A stretch of DNA of 64,000 nucleotides, taken from NCBI GenBank assembly GCA_033807695.1, contig CM066303.1, positions 1,178,001 to 1,242,000 of the forward strand, written 5' to 3'. This document shows, in pieces, positions 47,962 through 59,214 of this stretch; the stretch's first letter is position 1, and the number at the start of each line of letters is the position of its first letter. The notes under the pieces were generated by a model that was not told where the DNA came from, did not search any database, and worked only from the letters and a program-made list of their open reading frames with translations. Both the position numbers and the translations under genes were made by a program. Source of the stretch: Daedaleopsis sinensis. Its lineage: Eukaryota > Basidiomycota > Agaricomycetes > Polyporales > Polyporaceae.

Positions 47962-49008
47962 TCAAGCCGATTCTTGATAACCAGCTGCAATCTCAAAGGT
48001 CCAAGCACAATCATCGCCATAACCTTGCGCAATTCGCTCAACATCGACAGCCGCATCCCACGCCGCTAACACCCTCTGGTACCGGGCCCTTTCCTCACCT
48101 GCTCCGTCGGCTTCGACGACTCCCTCTCGGTCTTTCCCCTCTGCAGGAACTTCGCCGGTGTGCCGAATTCCACATTCGCGGCGGAGGACCTCTCTGAGCA
48201 CGTCAAGGAGCTCCTTCCTCCACTCAGGAAGATGGCCGCCTGAGAGCCGTGCTGCGACGTACTCAAAGTACGCAGGCATGACGTTTGCCGTCTCCCAGTC
48301 AACCAGGCCCGTCACCTCGAGTGTATCGGGGTCAACGAGTACATTCCGGTCGGACAGGTCGCCGTGCGTGAGCACTGGGCGGTCCCAACCGTCTACGCCG
48401 CCTGTCTCGCGTTGTACCCTCTCGAGAGCACGCGCACGGTTGTCACGATGGTCCTGGCCCGGAGCAGCGGCGTGAAGGGCGCGTATGCGTGAGTCGTCCC
48501 ACTCGGTGCGTGAAGTGCAATAGGCGTGTGACTCCGACCCGAATTCGGAGGCGAGGACGTATGGCTGACGTATAGGACGGCCATAGTAGTCGAATCGTGG
48601 AGCGCGCATGCGCACGAGGAGTTCGCAGAGCCGTGCTTTGATAGTCTTGCGCTGGTCCAGAGGGAGCTCGGGCCAGAGCTCCGACAGCGGTGTTCCAGAC
48701 AGGCGGGTAAGGATGAGGCCTTGTCGTACGCGGGCAGGAGTGGAGGCTTCCGGTGCCGTCTCCGAGAGGGTCACGACATTGAGGACGCGGGGAACGTGAT
48801 ACCCAAGGATGGAATGGGCAAGAGCGGTCATCACGTCCTCTCCATCGTCGACACCGAGTTTGAGGATTGTGGTAGGAGAATGGGAGAAGAATCGACGTCC
48901 GATGGCTGGGATAGTCGGCCCTGATAGGGGGGAGAGTGTAGGCAGAGAGGTCCAGACCACTCGAGGGATCTCCTCTGGACCGCGGGAGGGATCATGTCGA
49001 GATATCAT
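47962..49008 (-). CDS. APH-family phosphotransferase (aminoglycoside phosphotransferase-like), 348 aa
   Basis: Single-exon gene from ATG 49008. The fold is that of the aminoglycoside phosphotransferase/choline kinase group, which moves phosphate from ATP to a small molecule. A catalytic-loop motif THGDLSDRNVLVD lies at about residues 214-226, followed by the metal-binding LVDWETAN. The N-lobe includes TTILKLGVDDGEDVMTALAH, with the Lys expected to contact ATP, and GLILTRLSGTPLSELWPELP, the usual hinge pattern. All key residues are present, so the enzyme may be active. Its substrate cannot be told from sequence. In fungi these genes form large families of unknown role. It is GC-rich, in contrast to the AT-rich DNA just downstream of its stop. 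Confidence 0.8.
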   Translation of the reverse strand: MISRHDPSRGPEEIPRVVWTSLPTLSPLSGPTIPAIGRRFFSHSPTTILKLGVDDGEDVMTALAHSILGYHVPRVLNVVTLSETAPEASTPARVRQGLILTRLSGTPLSELWPELPLDQRKTIKARLCELLVRMRAPRFDYYGRPIRQPYVLASEFGSESHAYCTSRTEWDDSRIRALHAAAPGQDHRDNRARALERVQRETGGVDGWDRPVLTHGDLSDRNVLVDPDTLEVTGLVDWETANVMPAYFEYVAARLSGGHLPEWRKELLDVLREVLRRECGIRHTGEVPAEGKDREGVVEADGAGEERARYQRVLAAWDAAVDVERIAQGYGDDCAWTFEIAAGYQESA

Positions 49009-49529
49009 ATTGTAGCTACGAGCGAAAAGGTGAAATGTCCAGGTGGAAGGTTATAATTTTGAAGGCTAGCGTGCGCGATGATGATAGATCGGCAGCAAGT
49101 TCCAGCTGGGTAGCGTTCCAGCTGCAGTACTTGGTGCTCTGTAAACTGTAATCTTACCGGAATCTGCCGAAATATCATGGGACACCGCCGCCGCTGTCGC
49201 CGGCGAGCGTCTGCCCCCCACTCCAAAAACAAGACGCGTTCGGACTCGGATGTTGAGTACTGAGTAGTTGACTGTGAGTACACCTTTTTACTCTGACCGC
49301 GTACACAGTACTTACTGGATTATATATACAGTACGCTGAGGTCCCGGCCCGACACGCCCGTCTGTGGGTCACTCCAGTAAGGGGCGGTCCGAGCAAGAGT
49401 CTAAGAATTGATCACGGACTTCAGCTTGAAGCTTCAAAACTCAGCCGCTTCTTGACTCTCGTCCCTTGAGTAATAGAGAGGTTCATGTAGATGTTAATAG
49501 ATGTTCTTCAAGTTATAACGACGCCTTAC

Positions 49530-51257
49530 CTATGGATCCCGGGGCCACGCTTGCCAGACCGGCCGTGAGATCCAAGGACTGTCCTGCGTGCAGTCTGCTG
49601 GGTATGTCCACATGAACTCCGCTGGAAGTGAATGGATTGGCACATCTCCAGGCTTGCTCTTGTCCTTGCCCGTCCAGGTGAAGTGGTCGGCGAGCAGATC
49701 GTGCAGCTGAGTTATTGCGTACAGCTGATCTACCGCCGGCTCGACCGATGTAACATCCAGTGAGACGGCGAGGTGCTTGATGGGGTGCCCAGCCCTCTCG
49801 CGAGACTCGACAATAGCGTAGAGGTCTGGGAGATCATCGAGCGTGATCTCCGGAAGGCATAGGGTCGTGAGCTTGGGAAACTTCACGGGACAAGCTATGT
49901 CGTCTCCGACTCCAGGAATTAACGCAGTGAGCAGTGAGATCGCCTGTCTTTGGGGGTTGCTTATGGCCAGGGCTTCGAGGTTTGGGAGGGTGTGGTGTAT
50001 GCTGTGCGGGTCATGCAAAAAGAGCAGGAAGGGCATTGGAGCAATATGGAGTGTCGTGATCCCGCGGAAGAGCTCGGAGGACCACATTTGACGGAAGTTC
50101 TCGCATGCCATAATCGGATATGCGTAGTACCGAAGCGGGAGGTGGATCTCTACTGTTTGGCATCCCTGATCATCGGCGAGTTGGATAGAGTCACGGCCGA
50201 ACGGCACATTCCCGTTTGCGAAGAGTTGCATACGCGATGCCCTCCGATCAGAACATCCACTGGCAACTGCGTTCATGAGCGTGTGGAGGCCCGCATTCCA
50301 CTCAACAGGAACGTGTATATGACAATTATGGGGCAGGAAGAGGTGAGTGAAGATAGCGATCTGGAAGCTGCTGGCGTATGCATGCCTGTATTCCTCCTGC
50401 ACAGATAGCCTCTGAAGCAGCGGGAGGGAAACCCGGCTATCTTCCTGGGCCGCCTCTGGGATCTCCCTCACGCGTTGACCGCCGACATTTCGAAGGTACA
50501 AGGTCTTCAAGGATGCGCAACCGCGGAGAAATGTGAGGAGCTGAGTAAGAGTGTAAGGACCCTCGGGCGGGTTTCTCCAATAGTGAAGATATTCAGGGAA
50601 ATCGATGAAGAGGTGCTGAAGCGATGGAAATGAGTTGGCAGGTATGAAATACACCGATTCTAGCCGGAGAGCGCGAAGGCGCGGCGCATGACCTTTGAAA
50701 AGCTTGAGAGTCCCGGGTTTCCTCGCCAGTGTAATCTTCGCAAGAGTGCAGACGAGCAATTCAGTGGCAGCAAACGTGAGGAGATTGAGGCTAGTGCGGG
50801 AAGCGCTCGTCCCAAGGTCAGACACACGAAGTTCGACCACGCGTTCTGGGGACTCGCGAAGAAGCTTCCGTGTTTGATTAGATCCGGACCCTGAGACATA
50901 GACGGAGACAGAGGTAGTGGGGTTGCGATGCAAGTACGGTGGATAGAGAGTCCGCGTCTTCGTGTTGAACATTTTATCGTCAATGACCGCCCAGAGGTTG
51001 TTGCAATGGGTCAAAGTATCCCTCCATCTATGGCAGACCTTCATCATGAGCAAGAGCTCAGAAAAGCAAACGGCAAAGGGTCCGAGAATGTGAGCCGGCT
51101 TCGCGTTGACGTCGCACATCGTATGGGCGGTGTATCCTACTGGGACGAGGGCGAAGACACGAGAGAGAATCTCGAAAGGAAGACGATGGATGGGACTGAA
51201 ATTGTTGATGAGCTGTCGAACGCGAGAAGATGCCTTGCCCAAGGAGGTGGTGAGCAT
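49530..51257 (-). CDS. F-box protein with leucine-rich C-terminal region, 575 aa
   Basis: Single exon from ATG 51257. Residues about 20-75 form an F-box (SPIHRLPFEILSRVFALVPV, then MMKVCHRWRDTLTHCNNLWA), the segment that binds Skp1 in SCF ubiquitin ligases. The following 450 residues carry irregular leucine-rich units such as APRLRALRLESV, FPSLQHLFIDFPEYLH, CASLKTLYLRNVG and LPNLEALAISNPQ, the usual substrate-binding part in this fungal family. Agaricomycetes have very large F-box sets of this kind with mostly unknown targets. The size is typical. Confidence 0.8.
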   Translation of the reverse strand: MLTTSLGKASSRVRQLINNFSPIHRLPFEILSRVFALVPVGYTAHTMCDVNAKPAHILGPFAVCFSELLLMMKVCHRWRDTLTHCNNLWAVIDDKMFNTKTRTLYPPYLHRNPTTSVSVYVSGSGSNQTRKLLRESPERVVELRVSDLGTSASRTSLNLLTFAATELLVCTLAKITLARKPGTLKLFKGHAPRLRALRLESVYFIPANSFPSLQHLFIDFPEYLHYWRNPPEGPYTLTQLLTFLRGCASLKTLYLRNVGGQRVREIPEAAQEDSRVSLPLLQRLSVQEEYRHAYASSFQIAIFTHLFLPHNCHIHVPVEWNAGLHTLMNAVASGCSDRRASRMQLFANGNVPFGRDSIQLADDQGCQTVEIHLPLRYYAYPIMACENFRQMWSSELFRGITTLHIAPMPFLLFLHDPHSIHHTLPNLEALAISNPQRQAISLLTALIPGVGDDIACPVKFPKLTTLCLPEITLDDLPDLYAIVESRERAGHPIKHLAVSLDVTSVEPAVDQLYAITQLHDLLADHFTWTGKDKSKPGDVPIHSLPAEFMWTYPADCTQDSPWISRPVWQAWPRDP

Positions 51258-51328
51258 GGATACTAGCTAGGGAAAAGTTCAGTGAAGATGTCAAGTTGAC
51301 GAAAGCCTGGTTTGGACTCTAACACACT

Positions 51329-51728
51329 TCATCGCTGACCACTCCAGTTCTGATGATCGAGCGACATTGGATGAGTTTCATGTCAGAGAGTAATCACTGA
51401 CGAACGTACTTACGAATGTATTGGGAAGTCTCGGATGAAAGCGTTGTGCAAATCGAGCAAACAGGATACGTCTCCTATTGGTCCCAAGGTGTTTGCCAGT
51501 TGAAACATGGACTCCGGGGATTGTAATCTTGATACCATTGCCAATTGGTTGAGTCCAGGGGTAGCGTTCGTCGTCGCCGATTGCCTTACTGTGGAATGTG
51601 CAGGGGAGCTCAGCGGTAGAGTGGGAGTAGAGGCCGAGACGAGTCAAGTCCTGTACTAGTAGGAGGAGGCAGTGACTCACAATCACCGGCTGGCAGTAAC
51701 GCACAGCCTGCACGTGATCGCGTTCCAT
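51329..51728 (-). CDS. Small hypothetical protein, about 115-125 aa
   Basis: From ATG 51728 (MERDHVQAVRYCQPVI) the frame runs through DERYPWTQPIGNGIKITIPG and NRRRILFARFAQRFHPRLPN. A GTAAGT..CAG intron then splices into a short last exon, NWSGQR, with the stop at 51329. A possible 30 bp intron near 51650 is too short to be convincing; the frame is open through it. Family not recognised. It lies 72 bp upstream of the F-box gene on the same strand. Confidence 0.4.
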
Positions 51729-51739
51729 TGTCACCGGCG

Positions 51740-53280
51740 CGCGTCTAGGCTACCTTTCTAAGCCACCGTGAAGGTTGATGCATTTCGGATGGTGCCGTGG
51801 CAGTGCAAGCCGTATGTCTGTGCTTTGCACATCTACGAATCAACAACCCGATTTCCGGATGGATGAAAGGTAGTCACATCTCCAGCTGGTCAGGTCTACG
51901 TTTGCGAAGATGAGTCTTAGATCTTTCAAAGACTTACACCTCGTCTTCAACTAGAGCTGCTAGCTCTCGATGAATAACCACTAAAGTCCCTTTCCCACAT
52001 CTACTTAATTAAACTGACTCTTTCACGAGCTTCCAGTCTATCGAGCTATCACCACGTTGAGGCTCAACGTTGACCAGCTTCTCTCGGTCGGAATATACTT
52101 ATGATGCACGATCCGAAGTCGTTCTCGAACGGACGTAACTTGTAAGCGTCTTTGTTCTCCCTTGTTATCCATATTTTTGCTTCAATTCATCACCAGTGAC
52201 ACCCAGCCTCATACCTATACTTATATGCACTGCGACCGATAGCCAGCGCTAGTCTATACTAGTCCATACGGCCATTTTTAACCGAGAAGGATCCCACACT
52301 CGATCAGGGTTGCGAAGTCATCGAGGCATTGGGATGGCACTAGTGAGCAACTGGTGAGCACACTGGTCCTTTCCCAATCTGCGCACACTGCTGCGATTTG
52401 TTAATTTTACGCAGCCTGCGGCAACGCCTCCCACTCATTCTGTAATCAAACAATGTATCCAAGCTTATGCTCTGTCTAAGATGCCTTCTAGAAGTGTAAG
52501 TTGTACTATTACTCAGCAGGGGCAGTGACTGTACTTACCTGCCCGGCGCCGTTGTGACATATGACCTCGTGGTGTCCTCATGCCGTAACAGAGCTCGAGG
52601 CGCTGCTATAACAGGCATTCAGGCGGTGCCCACGGATCTGATATTGCATTGTGCAAGTGCCAGCGCTGCTCGTGCCTCTTATAGAGACGACCATCACTCC
52701 TACTGTAGCTGACCGGCTGATTTGTAGGTCCATTACCATGGGTCTCTTCAGTGTGATCATTCCGATACTTCTCATCGTCGTCTTTCTGCTTTGGAGGAGG
52801 AACTCGGCGTTGTCTCTGTCCATACTGGTGCGCCTCATCTGTTTCATAGACTCGTCATCTCGGCCAAGCTGATCTCTAGTATAGCGCTGGTTGTCGCCAC
52901 TCCTCGACGAATACCGATACAACGGCGCACACCTTGCCTCGTTTCTCCGTGTCCCAAGCACGACCGACCTCAAGGACAGCTTCGGTTCTCGCGCCGACCC
53001 AGCGGCGACTCCGACGCAGCACAAGCCGCACCGTTCTAGGACCATAGTCACAGTCGCGGACAGCCCTGTAGATCCACATCTTCTTGATCTACGCAGGCTC
53101 ACGCACCGAGCTCCTGAGCATCACTTGAACTCGACAGAGGACGTCGTCCCCGCTCCTACAACCCTCTCGTTCACCACGAGCACCCTGAGAATCCTCCCAC
53201 CCACTAGGCCAGCGCCTGTTGGAGAGCTTCCCCCAATCCCGTCCGAGGCGGACCAGGGAAAGCTTAATGCTCAAGTAGTC
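51740..53280. other. Upstream region of the BTB cluster
   Basis: No supportable gene. A long frame that enters the first BTB gene is open from 52.89 kb but has no ATG before 53293, so part of it may be untranslated leader or an unrecognised 5' exon. Confidence 0.4.
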
Positions 53281-53292
53281 CTCACGCAGGAC

Positions 53293-54690
53293 ATGTCCTC
53301 GTTAAGGCAACATACCTCTGTCCCGTCCCAAACTCCCAATCTAGACCACGCGACTACTAGCACTTCCAACTCGTCTCTGCAGAGAGATGAGGAGCTGTGG
53401 CTGGATGACGGGAACATCATTCTTGTGACGCCTACCGTGCAGTTCCGCGTGTACAGAGGTTCTCTCGTCAAGCAGTCACTCGTATTTAGAGACATGCTCT
53501 CTCTTCCCCAACCTGCATGCACCCAACCAGCATCTCCTACGAGCGATTGCATTGTTATACCCGTTTCAGACTCCCCTAAAGACCTGAAGCATTTCCTCCG
53601 TGTCATGACGGGGCAGAGTGTATTGTGAGCCTCCTTCTCCTTCTCCTTCCACATTTCTAGCGACTGACCCCACAGCAACAGGTTCGGCGGGCTCAATCCG
53701 ACCTACGACGAGCTGTCTGCGCTCATCCGCATGGGCCACAAATACCAATGTGAGCCACTTGTCAACCGCTGCCTTGCCTACCTCGCGCGCTACTACCACG
53801 ACGACTTCGAGCTCTGGCGCAACGACGAGCACATATTCAGCCCGCCCTCCTTCGCACCTATCCACAACATCGGCATCGTCAACCTCGCGCGGCTTCTCGG
53901 CCCCGTGGCGGACACCATGCTCCCCGGCGCGCTCATGGGCTGCTGCACGCTGGGCGCCGAGATCGTCGATGGCTTCAGTCGCGAGGACGGCACGCATGAG
54001 ACGCTCTCGCAGGCGGACCTCGCGCGCTGCTACCTGGGGCGCACGGCGCTCGTTGAGGCGAACGCGGAGGCCACACTCCAGCTCATGCAGCAGACGGTCG
54101 CGGAGCACTGCCGGCGGCGCGAGCGCTGCGAGGGCGTGCTCCGCAGGATCCTCGAGCAGATGACGCGCGAGAACCGGCAGCTCTTGTTCAGCCTGCGCTG
54201 GGACTGGTCCTGGACACCGTTCATCGACAGCATGGACGGCGAGCGGGACCTGTGCTGGGAGTGCTACAAGATGCTCGGGAAGCAGGGCCGCCAAAAGGAT
54301 AGGCAGCGCGCGATCTTCGAGAAGCTGCCGGACATGATGGGCGTGCGCGTGCGCGGGTGGGGCGTGCCTCCGGAAGCTGCTGGAGAGACCCAGGATGCGC
54401 AGACACCTGCTACTACGGCCGCGCCTCCAGCGACTATTGTCGCTGCTCCTCCCCCGGCTCAGGCTGCTGGGCAGGTTGGTCCGGCGCCTGCGCTGGCCGC
54501 TGCCCCCCCACTCGGAGTAGCCGCCATATTCGCTCATGTTCCCCCTGCTGTCGCCGCTGTCCCTGCGGCCCCAGTAGCAGCAGCCGCGCCTGCGCAGGTT
54601 CCTGCAGCTGCTCCTGCTGGCGCCGCAGCCGCTCCAGCTCCTCAGGCTGGCATCCCTGTTGGTATGGCGGCTGTCGTTCCAGGCCCTTGA
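53293..54690 (+). CDS. BTB/POZ-domain protein, 448 aa (BTB copy 1)
   Basis: Exons 53293-53624 and 53676-54690 join in phase (TGQSV|F|NRFGGL). The BTB fold occupies about residues 35-140: DEELWLDDGNIILVTPTVQF, RVYRGSLVKQSLVFRDMLSL, VSDSPKDLKHFLRVMTG, then NPTYDELSALIRMGHKYQCE. The next 200 residues are a helical region shared by all copies in this cluster (FAPIHNIGIVNLARLLG and DGFSREDGTHETL) with a Cys pair in DLCWECYKMLGKQGRQ. The last 95 residues are an Ala/Pro-rich tail found only in this copy. BTB domains mediate dimerisation and often recruit Cullin-3; the role here is unknown. The frame is open upstream to 52.89 kb, so a longer protein is possible. Confidence 0.75.
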
Positions 54691-54699
54691 TACTGGTCC

Positions 54700-55330
54700 A
54701 AACAGTGTCAGCGAAGTTCAGTACTACTAGTTTAGTCTGCATATTATATATGGAGGGCGACTTGGAGAGCTTACAATCTCGTTTCGTGGCACCTATTCTC
54801 GGTCATTCTTCATGTAGTTCCGGACTACATATTGGACTCGCGTCCGAACGATGAGGTGCGTTGTACAGACTAGGATGGCGCACATTTGGAAGTGTCTTTG
54901 CTTCCGATGGTCATGCGTGGTTAATGATAGCCACATTATGAACATGAATTAAATTGCGAACCGTAAACGTGTGGATGATGAGCCTGAAAGCCACTGATTC
55001 TGACGAGAAAGCTGCATTTGGGTTATCAATCGAGGCCGATGGTTCGTTCAACCAGCTACTGTAAACTAGCTGAAGGATCAATCAGGGGCAAGAATTTGGC
55101 AAGTGCGCAGTCGTCGTTGCGGCGGAAGACTAAGACACTGTGTGCCAAAGGAGAAGATATGAGATTTCGTCGACGGTAGGACTGTGATGGAATAGCTAGT
55201 ACAATGATTGCGTTGACAATATGTGAGTCTGGGTCGTCCAGGTCCTCTAATGGCTATATCAGTGTGCAATACGACGACGTAAGTTTATGCCGAATATCGA
55301 CAAATAAACCACTACTTACCGGCCTTATTG
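54700..55330. other. Intergenic region between BTB copies 1 and 2
   Basis: AT-richer than the genes. No coding signal beyond short frames. The two flanking genes converge here, so it should hold both 3' ends. Confidence 0.5.
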
Positions 55331-55339
55331 CTCTGCAGC

Positions 55340-56493
55340 CTACGCCGTCTCTGAGTCAACAACGTCAGGGACCCCCGCAGCCCAGCCCTCCACAGGGACA
55401 TTCATGAGCTCAGGCAGCCTCCGCCAGATATCTACATGTGCGCTCTTCTCGCGATTCAGGAGCATCTTGTAGCAGGGCGGGCAGATCCGCCGCTGATCGT
55501 CCCTCTCGTCCGCATAGTCCATCCAGTATTTGAACCAGTCGAGCGTGCAGACAACGTCCTCGTGGTCATGCAGCTCGTCGATGAGCTTCAGGAAGACGGG
55601 TGCACAGACATCGCGGCGCATGCAGCGCTTCGACAGCTTCTGGGAGAATAGCCCGAGCGTGGCGAGCGTGTTCGCCCACATGAGGTTCGCCCGCCCGAGG
55701 AAGCACAAGCCGATGTCATCTAGGGCAAGCTTCTCCGGCGTGCCGTCTTCGCGCGCGAAGCCGTTGATGAGCTGTGCCGCATCGAGCATGCAGCAGCCCA
55801 TGAGTGCGGCTGGGAGGAGAGAGGGCGTGTTGGTCATGCGGGCGATGTTGACGACGCCGATGGAATGGATTGCTTCGAATGCGGGGGGGCGCGGCGGGTC
55901 GTGACGGTCCCATGCTTCGAAGCAGTCTACGAAGTGCTTCTCGAGGTAGGCGATGCTGCGCTGCACAATTGTTTCAATGTCGTACTTGTCGCCTAAGCGA
56001 ATGCAAGCCGACACTAGGTTCGTCTGGCGCAACCCTGTCGATCAGTTCAGAAGTGCGTGTGACAGAAGCTGTTCTTGTTTGACCACTCAAAATTTCACTG
56101 GGAGTACTCACCTCGGTGTCTTCCCTGGCACTAATGCGCGCAGAAAATGTCTTAGGTCTTCTGGCGAGTCAGATACGTGAACGACAGCGCGCTTCAAGTT
56201 GCAGATACAGTTACTAGCAAGTGTGCCTTCTTCTGGCTGGGGAAGTGAGAGCATCGACTGGAACACGGGCGAGTTGGCAATTAAAGGCCCCTTGTAAACA
56301 CGAAACTCGATGTCACGGGCTAATATGGTTAAATTTCCATCTTCAAGCCAGAACTCGTCGTCAGGTTGTGGTAAAGTTTAGTAAAAGGTGGCACGTCGGA
56401 TGTCTTGGAGGAGTTTAACTCCTCCTTTACCGTTATGGTATCTTCCAGTGGGGGCGGAGGAATATCTCCTTCTTCAAGCCTATCGGTAGACAT
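55340..56493 (-). pseudogene. BTB/POZ paralogue with broken frame (BTB copy 2)
   Basis: Same architecture as its neighbours but on the minus strand. A start at 56493 (MSTDRLEEGDIPPPPLED) leads to a BTB exon (FWLEDGNLTILARDIEFRVY, SDSPEDLRHFLRALVPGK). After a GTGAGT intron, a 230-codon exon carries IRLGDKYDIETIVQRSIAYL, SIGVVNIARMTNT and RICPPCYKMLLN to a stop at 55340. Two frame problems are visible. Between the N-terminal segment and FWLEDG there is a shift, unless a 77 bp intron with a rare GAG acceptor is used. The second exon enters about 11 bases short of the homologous exon in copy 4 and out of phase. A decaying copy is the simplest reading. Confidence 0.55.
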
Positions 56494-56838
56494 GATGCAG
56501 GTCTTAAAAGCTTGAAACACAGTGACCGGGTGTGCTGAAGTCTGAGCTGGAAGAAGAAAGAGACTCGGAGCTCGAGTCACCGCCCACTCGAAATCACGAT
56601 GGATGACGCGTGACGTGTCCTGTTAAGTATGGACGCGCGACTTGAAGGCTGTGCAGCAGGCGCTTCATGACCCCGCCGCTCAGCACTGTCACCATCTCCT
56701 CCTCCTCATATACTGCGAGTTGAGGGTGAGGTGCACCCAAGCCATTGTCAATGAACTGTATGTAAGTGAAGTACACCCAAGAGGCACTCAGCTCACACGA
56801 ACTCAGGTTTCTAGTCACTTATACTTTGAACTGACATC

Positions 56839-59208
56839 ATGTCGACTCGCGAAGTTGGTAGTCAGGCCTCTAGCCAACCTCAGTCTGAACCCGATGAACC
56901 CTCGATAACCCCACATACCCCTCAGACTAATCTTCGTAAAGATGCGAGTGTCCAGATGCCTCCAGACGCCGAGAGCAACTTGCCACCCGCTGAGGTGTCT
57001 TCAACGCCGCCACAACCGCCGTCGACCGACGAACGCAAGCAAGATGATGCGCTATGGCTCGAGGACGGCGATCTAGTCCTCTCTGCAGGCTCTACCGAGT
57101 TCTGCGTCTACAGAGATCCGCTCTTTCAGCACTCAGCTGTACTACGTGAAATGGCGCTCGCTCAGAATGCCGATTGCGCGGATAGAACCTCTCCGAATAC
57201 CCTAAGGAGCGCTGCGCCGGCTACAGTTCCGAATCTCCGTCTCTCAGACACGCCAGAGGATCTCCGCTACTTTCTCTTGGCCTTCTTTGCCGGTATCGGT
57301 ACACCGCTGCGGTAGGTATCGCACGCGTAAGTTGTTTTCCGTGACTGACGTTGAAGCCTGGATTATATGCATTAGGGTCGGGCTACTACATCCCACCTTC
57401 CACGAGCTATCGGCACACATACGTCTGGGACGCAAATACGGGGTCGATTCGATAGTGCAGGCTGCCGTGGAGTATCTGCAAATATACTTTCCAGACACAA
57501 GCGACCTCTCGCTCTGGGATCTTCCCGAACTGTTCCATCCTCCAGGCTTCGAGCCTAATCAGATTGTCGGAGTCGTCAACCTCGCGCGCCTCACGGGGAC
57601 AACGTCAATACTCCCTTCCGCCCTGATCAGCGCGTCTGTTCGCGGAAAGGATCTCGTCAAAGGCTTCACCCGCGCCGACGGCACGCAAGAGACCCTCCCG
57701 ATGGACGACCTCATCCGCGTCATGAACGGGAGGATTCTCCTCTCCCGCGCGTGCGCCTCCGCGACCCACAAGGTCTTCAGAGCCGAAGTAGCGGACACTT
57801 GCACGCGCCCCGATGTCTGCGAACCCGTGCTCGAGCGTATGGTCCAGCACCTGTCGGACAACGAGAACTATCTCTTCCATATCACCTTCCGCGCGAAGAC
57901 GTGGTGGACGTTCTGCGTGGAGCAGAACGACTTGGAACGCCTCCTGTGCGCGAAGTGCTTCAACATGGTCGGACGCTGGGAGTGTGGGAGGCAGGAAGAA
58001 CAAGCAAAAGCGCTTCTTGCGAAGCTATGGGACATATGGGACTTGAAGAAGCCCGACGATATCGCCACCCCTGCGAAGAGCCCACATTGTGAATGTCAGT
58101 CGTTTTTCTGTCGCTCATTCTCGACAGAGCTAACTAGTACCTACAGCTCCGGTAGAACCCCACGGACCGATCAAGGAGCCACCTGCTATGTCTGAGACAA
58201 AGCGCAGCATTGGCGTGCAAACCGAATTATACCACCGTGATAGCGAGCTGTGGTTCGAAAACGGGAACCTGACTCTGATCGCTGGCGATGTCGAGTTCCG
58301 TGTCTGGAAGGCGCCCCTGGCCGCACATTCTCTGGTGTTCCGAGACATGTTCTCGCTCCCTCAGCCAGAGGCCGAGAGCTCTTCGCCCACAACACCGACT
58401 ATACACCTATCGGACTCCCCGCATGAGCTTAGACAGTTTCTCCGGGTATTCTTCCCCGGAAAGACCCTTCGGTACGTCCCTCACCATCGCAGAATCGTGA
58501 TATCCACAGAGCTCACTCGCCCCTTCCCGTAGCACTGCGCGCGCGAATCCGACGTATCACGAGGTCGCAGCCCAGATCCGCCTCGGGCACAAATACCAGA
58601 TCGACCAAATGGTGCAGCGCAACGTCGACCATCTGAAGAAGTACTACACCGACGACTTCGACGCCTGGTTCGACGTCTCCCCGCTCGAGCCGCCCGGCTT
58701 CGACGACCTCCACTCCCTCGGCGCCGTCAACCTCGCGCGGCTGACCGGGACCCCCTCCATCCTCTCCACCGCGCTCCTGTCGACGTCCCTGCTCGACTCG
58801 GCGAAGATCATCGAGGGCTTCCCGCGCGAAGACGGCTCGTACGAGACGCTCGCGCAGGAGGACGTCGGCCGCTGCCTGTGCGGCAAGTGGGAGACGACCG
58901 AGGCGTCGCTCTGGGCCCTGCACAAGGTGTTCTCCGGCGGGGTCTCCGCAGGCTGTGCGCAGACGGCGCGGTGCAAGCCTGTCATTCAGAAGATGCTGGA
59001 CGGGATCATGCACGACGACGAGCGGGCGATCAAGCTGAAGTGGTGGGAGAGCTGGAAGGAGTACATCGAGGAGGTGGACGAGGAGCGCGAGCTGTGCTGG
59101 TCGTGCTATAACGCCGTCTCGCACGAGCGCAAGAAGGAGGCTGAGCGGACGATCTTCGACCGGATGGCGGAGCGGCTGGAACTCACTGACGCGACCAAGG
59201 ACACATGA
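56839..59208 (+). CDS. Double BTB/POZ protein, 730 aa (BTB copies 3 and 4 joined)
   Basis: Exons 56839-57311, 57376-58094, 58147-58471 and 58533-59208 join in phase to 2193 bp. The first half holds a BTB unit (DDALWLEDGDLVLSAGSTEF, SDTPEDLRYFLLAF, IRLGRKYGVDSIVQAAVEYL) and its helical tail (GVVNLARLTGTTSILPSALI, LERLLCAKCFNMVGRWECGR). A 52 bp intron (58095-58146, GTCAGT to CTACAG, branch-like GCTAAC) joins it to the second unit (SELWFENGNLTLIAGDVEFR, LSDSPHELRQFLRVFFPGKT, IRLGHKYQIDQMVQRNVDHL, ERELCWSCYNAVSHERKKEA). Without splicing, the first unit would stop at 58195, eight bases past the ATG at 58188 of the second. The two readings are one fused protein or two overlapping genes; perfect phase favours fusion. 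Each unit has its own intron at the same place. Confidence 0.65.
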
Positions 59209-59214
59209 TCATCG

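Noticed and set aside
52891..53292. Extended N-terminus of BTB copy 1.
   Set aside because: The frame starts at TTG, not ATG. The first ATG is at 53293. An upstream exon is possible but not shown.
53566..54537. Minus-strand 323 aa open frame.
   Set aside because: It is the antisense of the GC-rich BTB exon, with low-complexity Arg/Ala/Val composition. Similar shadows occur opposite the other BTB exons and COQ8.
58188..59208. BTB unit 4 as an independent gene.
   Set aside because: Not fully excluded, but the in-phase intron joining it to unit 3 and the eight-base overlap of the alternative frames make fusion more likely.
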